A stretch of 64,000 bases of DNA from Catenuloplanes atrovinosus (GTDB lineage Bacteria; Actinomycetota; Actinomycetes; Mycobacteriales; Micromonosporaceae): NCBI RefSeq assembly GCF_031458235.1, contig NZ_JAVDYB010000001.1:558001-622000 (forward strand), in the 5' to 3' direction. The translations under genes and the position numbers were made by a program. Position 1 is the first letter of the stretch; the number at the start of each line of letters is the position of its first letter. The notes below the pieces were generated by a model. That model was given only the letters and a program-made list of their open reading frames with translations. It was not told where the DNA came from and did not search any database. Shown piece after piece: positions 42,136 to 49,961 of this stretch.

Positions 42136-43230
42136 ATGACCACGTTCAAGCCCGGTCTCGAAGGTGTGATCGCATTCGAGACGGACATCGCGGAGCCCGA
42201 TCGCGAGGGCGGCTCGCTGCGCTATCGCGGCGTGGACATCGAGGACCTCATCGGCCAGGTCTCGTTCGGCAACGTGTGGGCGCTGCTGGTCGACGGCGAG
42301 TTCGGCCCCGGCCTGCCGCCCGCGGAGCCGTTCCCGGTCCCGGTCCATTCGGGCGACATCCGCGTCGACGTGCAGTCCGCGGTCGCGATGCTCGCGCCGT
42401 ACTGGGGGCTGCCGCAACTGCTCGACGCCTCTGACGAGCAGGCCCGCGCCGACCTCGCCCGCGTCTCCGTCACCGCGCTCTCGTTCGTCGCCCAGTCCGC
42501 GCGCGGGCTCGGGCTCCCCGCGGTGCCGCAGAAGGAGATCGACAAGGCGGACACCGTGGTCGAGCGCTTCATGCGGCGCTGGCGCGGCGACCCCGACCCA
42601 CGGCACATCAAGGCCGTCGACGCGTACTTCATCTCCGCCGCCGAGCACGGCATGAACGCCTCCACGTTCACCGCCCGCGTCGCCGCCTCCACCGGCGCCG
42701 ACGTCGCCGCCTGCATCTCCGCCGCGATCGGCTCGCTCTCCGGCCCGCTGCACGGCGCCGCCCCCACCCGCGTACTGCAGATGCTGGAGGCCGTCGAGTA
42801 CTCCGGCGACCCCGCCGGATACGTCCGCGGCGTCCTCGACCGCGGCGAGCGCCTGATGGGCTTCGGCCACCGCGTCTACCGCGCCGAGGACCCGCGCGCC
42901 CGCGTCCTCCGCCGCACCGCCAAGGAACTGGGCGCCCCCCGCTACGAGATCGCCGAGGCCCTGGAGAAGGCCGCCCTGGAGGAACTCGCGAACCGCCGCC
43001 CCGACCGGGTCCTCCCGACCAACGTCGAGTTCTGGGCCGCCGTCGTGCTCGACTTCGCCGAGGTCCCCGCCCACATGTTCACGTCCGTCTTCACCTGCGC
43101 CCGGGTCGCCGGCTGGAGCGCCCACATCCTCGAACAGAAGAAGCTCGGCCGCCTCGTCCGCCCCTCCGCCCGCTACACCGGCCCCGAGCCCCGCAAGCCC
43201 TCCGCCGTCCCCGGCTGGGACTCCCTCTAA
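42136..43230 (+). CDS. citrate synthase (type 2-like)
   Basis: A 364-aa citrate synthase of the short actinobacterial type: GSLRYRGVDIEDLIG at the N-terminus, His in GPLHGAAPTR, His in MGFGHRVYRAEDPRA, and catalytic Asp in VVLDFAEVP. It condenses oxaloacetate and acetyl-CoA, the product of the beta-ketoadipate pathway. The ATG at 42136 follows GAGGAGGGG. The dispersed element (copy C) begins immediately after the stop. Confidence 0.92.
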   Translation: MTTFKPGLEGVIAFETDIAEPDREGGSLRYRGVDIEDLIGQVSFGNVWALLVDGEFGPGLPPAEPFPVPVHSGDIRVDVQSAVAMLAPYWGLPQLLDASDEQARADLARVSVTALSFVAQSARGLGLPAVPQKEIDKADTVVERFMRRWRGDPDPRHIKAVDAYFISAAEHGMNASTFTARVAASTGADVAACISAAIGSLSGPLHGAAPTRVLQMLEAVEYSGDPAGYVRGVLDRGERLMGFGHRVYRAEDPRARVLRRTAKELGAPRYEIAEALEKAALEELANRRPDRVLPTNVEFWAAVVLDFAEVPAHMFTSVFTCARVAGWSAHILEQKKLGRLVRPSARYTGPEPRKPSAVPGWDSL

Positions 43231-43233
43231 CCC

Positions 43234-43283
43234 ATTTTCCCGCTTCCGGCGCGGTCGCTCCCCGCATGCTCCCGCGGGCACCG
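43234..43283 (+). repeat. dispersed intergenic element, copy C
   Basis: ATTTTCCCGCTTCCGGCG ... CATGCTCCCGCGGGCA, starting 4 nt after the citrate synthase stop. A further shared tail GTCGCTGGCGCTCCTCCC (from 43287) is repeated in copy E at about 58824. Confidence 0.8.
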
Positions 43284-43449
43284 GTCGTCGCTGGCGCTCC
43301 TCCCTGCCAGTCCCGCACCCACCCGGCCGACCGCCCCGGCCGTCCTCGGCCCACCCCGCGCCCCCGCCGCCTGCGCCGCTCGCGGCGCGCCGTCCCGTTC
43401 CCGGCCGGCACGCCAGGTGCCCGGCGCGGCTCGTTGCCGTGGGTGGCGT

Positions 43450-43660
43450 GCTGCGGGCCGCGTTTCGTTTCCTGGCTGGGACGCCGCCGTGTCCGGCGTG
43501 GTTCGTGCTGCGGACGCTGTGCTGCGGGCCGTGTCTCGTCCGCGGGCTGGGGCGCCGCCGTCTCCGGCGTGGTTCGTGCCGCGCTGTGCTGCGGGCCGTG
43601 TCTCGTCCGCGGGCTGGGGCGCCGCCGTCTCCGGCGTGGCCTGTGCCGGGGGCACGTGCG
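43450..43660. repeat. 67-71-bp tandem repeat
   Basis: GCTGCGGGCC recurs at 43450, 43521 and 43588. Units two and three share a long block containing GTGTCTCGTCCGCGGGCTGG; the first is more diverged. Confidence 0.75.
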
Positions 43661-43864
43661 CCGCTTCCGTTCGGGCCCGGAGGCCAGCACGTCAGGCACG
43701 GCGGGTGGTGGGGGCGGCCGTCGTCGTTGCCGATGTGGAGTTGATGCGCGCCGGGTGACGCGGGCAGCGGCGGTGATCGCGTGCTCTGTCCCGGCCACCC
43801 ACTCCACCGGCTCCGACGCCGCGAGCGGAGCGGAGCGCCAGCGGAGTCGGAGCCCGCGGCGAGG

Positions 43865-43913
43865 TTTGCCCGCGGGAGCATGCGCGGCTGGTCCACGCCG
43901 GAAGCGGGAAAAT
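43865..43913 (-). repeat. dispersed intergenic element, copy D
   Basis: On the minus strand it reads ATTTTCCCGCTTCCGGCG ... GCATGCTCCCGCGGGCA, nearly identical to copy C at both ends but inverted relative to it. It lies in the 3' flank of the DUF559 gene. Confidence 0.8.
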
Positions 43914-43970
43914 CCGGGTCTGAGTTGTTCTTCACGCGACGTGGCCGGCCGGGATGGGTGTAGCCGTGCA

Positions 43971-44918
43971 TCAGTGCGGTCGGCGCCGGCGGCGGAGGGC
44001 GGCGGTGATGGCGCGGATGGTGTCGGCGGGGGTGCGGAGGACGTCGTCGGCGGTGAAGCGGAGGACGAGCCAGCCGGCCTCCTCGAGGCGTCGCTGACGG
44101 GCGATGTCGTGGCGGAATACGGACCGTTGGCGGTGGTGGTCGCCCTCGTATTCGATCGCGATACGCAGGGTGGGGTAGGCGAGGTCGACACGGAGCGGCG
44201 CTGCTCCGCGGGATATCAAGATCTTGTGTTGGGCGACCGGGCGGGGGAGGCCCGCGTCCGTGATCAACAGACGCAACAGGGTTTCCATGGGGGACTCGGT
44301 GAGCGGCTCGGCCTCGGCCAGGCGGGTGGTGAAGAGTGCGACGCCGCGCCAGCCGTGGCGTGCCGTGGCGAGGGCGGTGAGCTGCTCGATGGTGACGAGC
44401 CTCCGGTGCAGCAGAGCGTCCAGCGCCATGATCGCCCGGCGGCGGTCGGGGAGGCGGCCGGCGTCGAACGCGGTCCGCCCAGGGCTGGTCACCGGGAGTC
44501 CGCTGATCGAATCGAGGTCTTCGGGAAGCAGTTTTCCGCGGGAGACCTTCAATCCTCTCTGGACCCTCAGGCTGCATGACGGCGGAATGGTGACGGTGAC
44601 GGCCGATCCGCGGGGTGGTGATCCGGCGCCCCAGAGGAATACCGCGCTCGGTCCGCTGATCACGCCGCCGGCGGGAAGCGTGAGGGCGGCCGCGGCACAC
44701 CACATCCGGTGATCGTCAGGGGTGTATTCGGAGGCTCGGACGTAGATGTCGTGAAACAGCCGATGCCACCGGGGTGACTGGAGCTGGCGGCGCGTGACCA
44801 GGTCGGCCGCGGTCGCGTGGCTGCCGCGGAAGGGGGCGAGTCCGAGCCGGTGCGGCGCTGATGACGTTCGAGTCACGGGCTCATTCTGGTGCGGCCCTCC
44901 GACAATTCGATATTGCAT
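43971..44918 (-). CDS. DUF559/Vsr-like endonuclease-fold protein with AbiEi-like N-terminal part
   Basis: About 315 aa. The N-terminal half has the pattern TRRQLQSPRWHRLFHDIYVRA ... GGVISGPSAVFLWGAG seen in AbiEi-type and related actinobacterial proteins. The C-terminal half is a DUF559 (Vsr/PD-(D/E)XK-like) domain: LRVDLAYPTLRIAIEYEGDHHRQ, then RLEEAGWLVLRFTADDVLRTP. The Asp and Glu in DLAYP and IEYEGD are the candidate metal ligands. Members are common and unstudied; nuclease activity is inferred. The start is uncertain: ATG 44918 is used because the first Met (44951) falls inside a 24-bp hairpin; a GTG at 44876 is another option. Confidence 0.72.
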   Translation of the reverse strand: MQYRIVGGPHQNEPVTRTSSAPHRLGLAPFRGSHATAADLVTRRQLQSPRWHRLFHDIYVRASEYTPDDHRMWCAAAALTLPAGGVISGPSAVFLWGAGSPPRGSAVTVTIPPSCSLRVQRGLKVSRGKLLPEDLDSISGLPVTSPGRTAFDAGRLPDRRRAIMALDALLHRRLVTIEQLTALATARHGWRGVALFTTRLAEAEPLTESPMETLLRLLITDAGLPRPVAQHKILISRGAAPLRVDLAYPTLRIAIEYEGDHHRQRSVFRHDIARQRRLEEAGWLVLRFTADDVLRTPADTIRAITAALRRRRRPH

Positions 44919-44936
44919 TATCGATCGACTGGTGAG

Positions 44937-44985
44937 AGATACGTAGAGCACGTTATGAGGGCCTCGTAACGTGCTCTACGTATCT
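44937..44985. repeat. 24-bp inverted repeat (long hairpin) upstream of DUF559 gene
   Basis: Arms 44937-44960 and 44962-44985 pair with one mismatch around a 1-nt centre. The arm contains GAGCACGTTA, like the GGCACGTTA in the hairpin at 1242-1310. AT-rich compared with its surroundings. Could be a cruciform, operator or mobile-repeat remnant. Confidence 0.8.
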
Positions 44986-45089
44986 GTAATCGGTTCAACT
45001 GGCGGGCCGGGCGGAGATGGGCCGGGACGCGCTGGGGCCGGCCCGGCCGGAGTCGGGAGTGGCCTGCCGGGCGGGCGCGGGCGGCGGGG

Positions 45090-45821
45090 TCAGGGGGTGA
45101 TGGTGACGAGGGCCGGGAAGGGGGTGCCGGAGCGGAGCGACGTGATGAGGGTGGAGAGGGCGGGTGGGCCGCCGGAGGTGGCGAGCCAGTGGCTGACCAG
45201 GCAGGCGGCCTCGGCGTAAGAGTCGTCGTGAGCGGCGGAGCGCAGGTTCCAGGGGCGGGTGGTGAGGGGGAGGGCGTCGGTGAGTGGCATCAGGCAGCGG
45301 GCGGACGGGGCGGGGGACGCGGCGGGGGCCAGGTAGCGGGGGTCGTCGGAGATGACGACGGCGAGGCCCTCGTCGAACCACTGGGGTACCGAGGCGGACC
45401 CGAGGCGGGTGTGCAGTTCGACGTGGGCGAGTTCGTGGGTGGCGATGACCGGGTTGATGCCGGCGGGGGAGAGCATCAGGCCGCGGTTGAGGATGGCGAT
45501 GCCCTTGCTGCCGCCGCCGCGCAGGCGCTGGTAGCAGGCGTCCGTGACGCAGGCGAGGACGCGCGGGGTGCTGAGGCGGTCGCCGTAGAAGGCGCGGATG
45601 GTGGCGTCGGCGGCGGAGAGGGCGGAGTCGACGGCGGCGCGCTGGGCGTCGGTGGCGCCGCGTTCCACGTACACGCCGGGCTGGGTTTCGGAGAGGTTGT
45701 AGCAGCGCGGGCAGGCGAGCGCGGTGACGGACGGGTAGACCACGGCCAGCGCGGCGATCGAGATGACGATCAGCAGCGGCGGGATCGACCCGAGGACGAC
45801 GAACAGCCGGCGGCGCGTCAT
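45090..45821 (-). CDS. membrane-anchored HExxH metallopeptidase (peptidase MA-like)
   Basis: A 243-aa protein: one N-terminal TM helix (LFVVLGSIPPLLIVISIAALAVVYP), then an extracytoplasmic gluzincin-like domain. The zinc motif is ATHELAHVELH, and the downstream VPQWFDEGLAV supplies the third-ligand Glu in the pattern of the peptidase MA family. It has four or more Cys (CPRCYN, CVTDACYQ) suitable for disulfides. ATG 45821 is preferred over 45848, which would reach into the divergent promoter. Substrate unknown. Confidence 0.75.
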   Translation of the reverse strand: MTRRRLFVVLGSIPPLLIVISIAALAVVYPSVTALACPRCYNLSETQPGVYVERGATDAQRAAVDSALSAADATIRAFYGDRLSTPRVLACVTDACYQRLRGGGSKGIAILNRGLMLSPAGINPVIATHELAHVELHTRLGSASVPQWFDEGLAVVISDDPRYLAPAASPAPSARCLMPLTDALPLTTRPWNLRSAAHDDSYAEAACLVSHWLATSGGPPALSTLITSLRSGTPFPALVTITP

Positions 45822-45857
45822 GCCGAGACAGTCTAGGGCTTGACGCATGGGTGTTTA

Positions 45858-45885
45858 CTGTTCTCAACAGAGAGCACTGCTCTCT
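45858..45885. promoter_or_regulatory. nested palindromes in divergent promoter
   Basis: CTGTTCTCAACAG (45858-45870, 5-bp arms) overlaps AGAGAGCACTGCTCTCT (45869-45885, perfect 17-bp palindrome). They lie just upstream of the deazaflavin-nitroreductase gene and near the start of the divergent peptidase gene; likely a repressor site, regulator unknown. Confidence 0.6.
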
Positions 45886-45907
45886 AACTGGAGCGGGGAG
45901 GGAACAC

Positions 45908-46351
45908 GTGCGACTCGTCGAGGCCGAGGGTGGGAGCAAGGCGTTCAACGACATCGCGAAGTGGCTGACCGCGCGCGGGGTCAGCCTGCTGGGCAGCCGG
46001 GTGCTGGCGGTCCGGGGGCGCGGCAGCGGGCGGACGCGCACGGTGGTGGTCAATCTGTTCACGTACGAGGGTGAGCGCTATCTGCTCGCGCCGCGCGGGC
46101 ACACCCAGTGGGTACGGAACCTGCGCGCGGCCGGGGAGGGGGAGTTGCGGCTCGGCGCGCGCGTGGAGCGGTTCACGGCGGTCGAGGTCGCCGACCCGGA
46201 CAAGCCGCCGCTGATCCGCCGCTACCTGCGGAAGTGGGCGTGGGAGGTAGGCAGGTTCTTCGACGGGCTGGACAAGGACTCGCCGGAGGAGGAACTGCGC
46301 GCGGCGGCACCCGGTTTCCCGGTGTTCCGGATCGTGCCGCGCGGGCGGTAG
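45908..46351 (+). CDS. deazaflavin (F420)-dependent nitroreductase-family protein
   Basis: A 147-aa split-barrel protein of the DDN/DUF385 family: [51 protein letters not shown] is the characteristic core that binds F420. It reduces unknown substrates with F420H2. The GTG start at 45908 is chosen because GGGGAGGG precedes it and the family N-terminus fits; the frame is open further upstream. Confidence 0.85.
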   Translation: MRLVEAEGGSKAFNDIAKWLTARGVSLLGSRVLAVRGRGSGRTRTVVVNLFTYEGERYLLAPRGHTQWVRNLRAAGEGELRLGARVERFTAVEVADPDKPPLIRRYLRKWAWEVGRFFDGLDKDSPEEELRAAAPGFPVFRIVPRGR

Positions 46352-46360
46352 ACTCGCGGC

Positions 46361-46420
46361 AGGCCGAGAGGCGCTGCGACGGACCTCTGTGAGTCCGCCA
46401 CGCTCGGCCTGTGGATCACA
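46361..46420 (+). ncRNA. SAH (S-adenosylhomocysteine) riboswitch aptamer
   Basis: The conserved core GCGCTGCGAC (46371-46380) and CCACGCTCGG (46398-46407) match the known SAH riboswitch. P1 pairs AGGCCGAG (46361-46368) with CTCGGCCT (46403-46410). P2 pairs CGGAC (46380-46384) with GTCCG (46393-46397). Its loop TGTGA (46388-46392) can pair with TCACA (46416-46420), the family's pseudoknot. It precedes the adenosylhomocysteinase gene, the usual target. In this class SAH binding turns expression on. Confidence 0.92.
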
Positions 46421-46423
46421 CGT

Positions 46424-46454
46424 AAGGGCGCCTCCGTACCGTGGAGGCGCCCTT
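46424..46454 (+). terminator. 12-bp hairpin, probable expression platform of the SAH riboswitch
   Basis: AAGGGCGCCTCC (46424-46435) pairs exactly with 46443-46454. It lies 4 nt after the pseudoknot strand and 97 nt before the ahcY start, so it could be a terminator whose formation depends on the aptamer state. Confidence 0.7.
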
Positions 46455-46550
46455 CGGCTTCTCCCGGTATCGCCGCGTGGCCTGACGAGGCCGCGCGGAC
46501 TCGCACACCGTCCGCTCAGGGCGAGCGGACGCGGGAGAGGAGAGGGAAAC

Positions 46551-47957
46551 GTGACTGCTCAGGACTACAGGATCGCGGATCTCGGGCTGGCCGAGGCCGG
46601 GCGGCACCAGATCCGGCTGGCCGAGCACGAGATGCCGGGCCTGATGGCGCTGCGCCGGGAGTACGCGGAGTCCCAGCCGCTGCGCGGCGCGCGGATCGCC
46701 GGCTCGCTGCACATGACCGTGCAGACCGCGGTGCTGATCGAGACGCTGGTCGCGCTCGGTGCCGAGGTCCGCTGGGTCTCCTGCAACATCTTCTCGACGC
46801 AGGACGAGGCGGCCGCGGCCGTGGTCGCGGCCGGCACGCCGGTCTTCGCCTGGAAGGGCGAGACGCTCGAGGAGTACTGGTGGTGCACCATGCGCCTGTT
46901 CGACTTCGGCGGCGGGCAGGGGCCGAACCTGATCGTCGACGACGGCGGGGACGTGACGCTGCTGGTGCACAAGGGCGTCGAGTACGAGCGCGCGGGTGCG
47001 GTCCCGCAGCCGGCCGAGGGTGACCACGAGGAGCAGCGGGTCATCCTGGACACGCTGCGGGCGAGCCTGGCCGAGGACCCGCGCCGCTTCACCCGGATCG
47101 CGGAGGGGCTGCGCGGCGTCAGCGAGGAGACGTCGACCGGCGTGGCCCGGCTCTACCGGATGGAGGCGGAGGGCTCGCTGCTCATCCCGGCGATCAACGT
47201 CAACGACTCGGTGACCAAGAGCAAGTTCGACAACAAGTACGGCATCCGCCACTCGCTCGCGGACGGGCTCAACCGGGCCACCGACGTCATGCTCGGCGGC
47301 AAGCTGGCCGTGGTCTGCGGGTACGGCGACGTGGGCAAGGGCGCGTCGGCCGCGCTGCGCGGGCAGGGCGCCCGCGTGGTGGTCACCGAGATCGACCCGA
47401 TCTGCGCGCTCCAGGCCGCGATGGACGGCTTCCAGGTCACCACGGTCGACGACGTCGTGGAGCGGGGCGACATCTTCATCACCACGACCGGCGGCACGGA
47501 CATCATCACCGCGGCGCACATGGCGCGGATGAAGCACAACGCCATCGTCGGCAACGTCGGGCACTTCGACACCGAGATCGACATGGCCGGGCTCGCGGCG
47601 TACCCCGGGGTCGAGAAGATCGAGGTCAAGCCGCAGGTGCACGAGTGGCGCTTCCCGGACGGGCACTCGATCCTGGTGCTCTCCGAGGGGCGGCTGATGA
47701 ACCTGGGCAACGCCACCGGGCACCCCAGCTTCGTCATGTCGAACTCGTTCGCCAACCAGGTGATCGCGCAGATCGAGCTGTGGACCGGCTCGTACGACGT
47801 CGCGGTGTACCGGCTGCCGAAGCACCTGGACGAGAAGGTGGCGCGGCTGCACCTGGACGCGCTCGGCGTGCGGCTGACCACGCTCACCAAGGCGCAGGCG
47901 GAGTACCTCGGCGTGGACGTCGAGGGGCCGTACAAGCCGGAGCACTACCGGTACTGA
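46551..47957 (+). CDS. ahcY: adenosylhomocysteinase
   Basis: A 468-aa SAH hydrolase, which splits S-adenosylhomocysteine into homocysteine and adenosine to relieve product inhibition of methyltransferases. [50 protein letters not shown] and the NAD site [20 protein letters not shown] are all present. The C-terminus ends with the family signature YKPEHYRY. The GTG at 46551 is set by GAGAGGAGAGG upstream; the open frame before it covers the riboswitch. Confidence 0.97.
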   Translation: MTAQDYRIADLGLAEAGRHQIRLAEHEMPGLMALRREYAESQPLRGARIAGSLHMTVQTAVLIETLVALGAEVRWVSCNIFSTQDEAAAAVVAAGTPVFAWKGETLEEYWWCTMRLFDFGGGQGPNLIVDDGGDVTLLVHKGVEYERAGAVPQPAEGDHEEQRVILDTLRASLAEDPRRFTRIAEGLRGVSEETSTGVARLYRMEAEGSLLIPAINVNDSVTKSKFDNKYGIRHSLADGLNRATDVMLGGKLAVVCGYGDVGKGASAALRGQGARVVVTEIDPICALQAAMDGFQVTTVDDVVERGDIFITTTGGTDIITAAHMARMKHNAIVGNVGHFDTEIDMAGLAAYPGVEKIEVKPQVHEWRFPDGHSILVLSEGRLMNLGNATGHPSFVMSNSFANQVIAQIELWTGSYDVAVYRLPKHLDEKVARLHLDALGVRLTTLTKAQAEYLGVDVEGPYKPEHYRY

Positions 47958-47961
47958 CGCG

Positions 47962-47991
47962 GATGGGGCGCCCCGAGCGGGGCGCCCCATC
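47962..47991. terminator. 13-bp stem terminator with GAGC loop
   Basis: GATGGGGCGCCCC (47962-47974) and the exact complement (47979-47991), between the convergent ahcY and LolA-like genes. Confidence 0.88.
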
Positions 47992-48010
47992 GACGGTGGT
48001 GTCCGATCGG

Positions 48011-49198
48011 TCAGTCGTTCGCGGCGACCTCGTACAGCTTCTCCGGCGCGACCAGGCCTCCGTAGACCTTGCCGTCGTCGGTGAAGAGCACGCTGAACAG
48101 GTTGCCGGAGAGCAGCCGGCCCTTGCCCCAGGCACCGCTCACCTCGGGGAACTGCGCGGACAGCGCCTCCAACTGGGCGGCCGGCAGCTCGTCCGGCGCG
48201 CCCTCCGGCGCGTTCTCCGGCTTCACCGCGTCCGCCGGGACGGCCCGCTCGGCGGCGGCCAGGTCGGCCGTGAAGACCGTGGTCCAGCCCTCGCCGATCG
48301 TCTTCGGCTTCGCGGCCTCGGCCAGCTTGTCGATCTCGGCCTGCTCCTCGGGCGTCGGCTCGGCGTCGTGCTCCTCCGCGGACAGCGCCTTGGAGTTGCC
48401 CTCGGTGACCGTGCCGCCGGGCGGCGGGTTGAACGCGAACTGCGCCGCGTCCGGCCGGCCGAAGTCGACCTGCGTGAACGCGACCTTGAACGCGGAGACG
48501 TTGTCCTTCTTCGCGATGATCTCGGCGCGCAGCGGGATCTTGTGCTCCGCGTCGATCGCCAGCCGGACCTCGCCGACCAGCGACGTCGTGTCGCGCGGGC
48601 GCAGGATCAGCTCGTACGCGTCACGGCCCGCGACCTTCGCGGACCGGCCGACCACGACCTCGGTGGTCGGGTCGACGGCGGCCAGCGCCTGGTCGGCCGC
48701 CTCCTGCGGGGTGGACGGCAGCCCGGACGCCATCGGCGCCGGAGCCTCGTCCGCCTGGCCCGCCGGGACAGTCCAGTGCTGCGCGGTGTTGCCCGCGCTC
48801 TGCCAGATCCACACGTCGGTGCCGTTGCGGATCACGTCGGTCTGGCCGAGCGTGCCGACCAGCGCGACGCGGGACTTGTCCGGCTCCGAGTGCCAGACCC
48901 GCAGCGTGTTCTCGCCGGAGATCAGCGAGCCGAGGCTGCCGGTCTCGCCGCCGACGTCCGCGGCCAGCTTCGCGATGCCGGGCAGGCCGAGGTCGGCGGT
49001 CTGCACGACGGTGCCGGACAGGCCGTCGACCTTCGCGTTCTGCAGGTCGACCAGGAGCTCGGCCGCGCTGCGCTGCGGGAGCACCGGGTCAGCGCCCGCG
49101 GCGAGCGCGCCCACCGCGGCGCCTCCGCCGATGACGGCGACCGCGGCGGCGGCCGGGATCAACCAGCGCCGGGCCGTCTGAGACTTCATCAGTGACAT
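48011..49198 (-). CDS. secreted/membrane-anchored LolA/RseB-like protein
   Basis: A 395-aa protein. Its signal anchor is WLIPAAAAVAVIGGGAAVGALAAGA. The extracytoplasmic part (SAAELLVDLQNAKVDGLSGTVVQTADLG ... NTLRVWHSEPDKSRVALVG ... DVWIWQSAGNTAQHW) has the LolA/MucB-RseB-like fold pattern common in actinobacteria next to regulators. AGGAGGTGCG precedes ATG 49198. It is divergent from a two-component system and may report envelope state or be one of its targets (inference). Confidence 0.75.
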   Translation of the reverse strand: MSLMKSQTARRWLIPAAAAVAVIGGGAAVGALAAGADPVLPQRSAAELLVDLQNAKVDGLSGTVVQTADLGLPGIAKLAADVGGETGSLGSLISGENTLRVWHSEPDKSRVALVGTLGQTDVIRNGTDVWIWQSAGNTAQHWTVPAGQADEAPAPMASGLPSTPQEAADQALAAVDPTTEVVVGRSAKVAGRDAYELILRPRDTTSLVGEVRLAIDAEHKIPLRAEIIAKKDNVSAFKVAFTQVDFGRPDAAQFAFNPPPGGTVTEGNSKALSAEEHDAEPTPEEQAEIDKLAEAAKPKTIGEGWTTVFTADLAAAERAVPADAVKPENAPEGAPDELPAAQLEALSAQFPEVSGAWGKGRLLSGNLFSVLFTDDGKVYGGLVAPEKLYEVAAND

Positions 49199-49298
49199 GG
49201 GTGTCGCACCTCCTGCACACCATGATGGGTCGGCGTGCCTGTGACGAAGCTGAGCCGCGACAGGCGCGGCTGAGAGCGCTCGTGGCACTGTAACTCTC

Positions 49299-49961
49299 AT
49301 GCGACTGCTGGTGGTCGAGGACGAGGCGCGGATGGCGCGGGCGCTGCAGCGCGGGCTGCAGGCCGAGGGGTTCGCGGTGGACGTGGCCGCGGACGGGCCG
49401 GGCGGGCTGGAGATGGCCCGGCACGGCGGCTACGACGCGATGATTCTGGACGTGATGCTGCCCGGCCTGTCCGGCTACCGCGTGGTGCGCCAGCTGCGCG
49501 CGGAGGACGTGTGGCTGCCGGTGCTGATGCTCAGCGCGAAGGACGGCGAGTACGACCAGGCGGACGGCCTGGACTGCGGCGCCGACGACTACCTGACCAA
49601 GCCGTTCTCCTTCGTGGTGCTGCTGGCCCGGCTGCGCGCGCTGCTGCGCCGTGGCGCGCCACAGCGACCGGCCGTGCTCACGGTCGGCGACCTGACGCTC
49701 GACCCGGCCCAGCGCCGGGTCAGCCGCGCCGGCACCGACATCACGCTCACCGCGCGGGAGTTCGCGCTGCTGGAGTACCTGATGCGCCGGGAGGGCGCGG
49801 TCGTCTCCAAGACCGAGCTGCTCGACCACGTCTGGGACGCCGCCATGGAGACCGCGCCGAACGCGGTGGAGGTCTACATCGGCTACCTCCGCCGCAAGAT
49901 CGGCCGGGACCTGCTGGAGACCGTGCGCGGCGCCGGCTACCGTCTCTCGGCCGCCCGATGA
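49299..49961 (+). CDS. OmpR/PhoB-family response regulator
   Basis: A 220-aa regulator. The receiver domain has the phosphoacceptor Asp51 in DAMILDVMLPGLSGY and the conserved Lys in DDYLTKPF. The C-terminal winged helix is ITLTAREFALLEYLMRREGAVVSKTELLDHVWD. It overlaps the kinase gene by 4 nt (ATGA). Confidence 0.95.
   Translation: MRLLVVEDEARMARALQRGLQAEGFAVDVAADGPGGLEMARHGGYDAMILDVMLPGLSGYRVVRQLRAEDVWLPVLMLSAKDGEYDQADGLDCGADDYLTKPFSFVVLLARLRALLRRGAPQRPAVLTVGDLTLDPAQRRVSRAGTDITLTAREFALLEYLMRREGAVVSKTELLDHVWDAAMETAPNAVEVYIGYLRRKIGRDLLETVRGAGYRLSAAR

Larger units (their letters stand above)
43231..43970. other. 740-bp non-coding interval bracketed by inverted dispersed elements
   Basis: It lies between the convergent citrate synthase and DUF559 genes. 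Copy C (43234-43283) points inward, and copy D (43865-43913) points inward in the opposite orientation. Between them is a 67-71-bp tandem repeat. Several long frames cross it but are Arg/Ala/Thr-rich translations of the repeat. No gene supported. Confidence 0.65.

Noticed and set aside
43266-44579. 437-aa plus-strand frame across repeats and the DUF559 gene
   Set aside because: The first part translates the tandem repeat and the rest is antisense to DUF559; no domain seen.
42001-44703. 900-aa frame on the minus strand across citrate synthase and the repeats
   Set aside because: It is antisense to a clear citrate synthase and consists of Arg/Pro/Gly-rich text without a domain. It is an artefact of high GC content.
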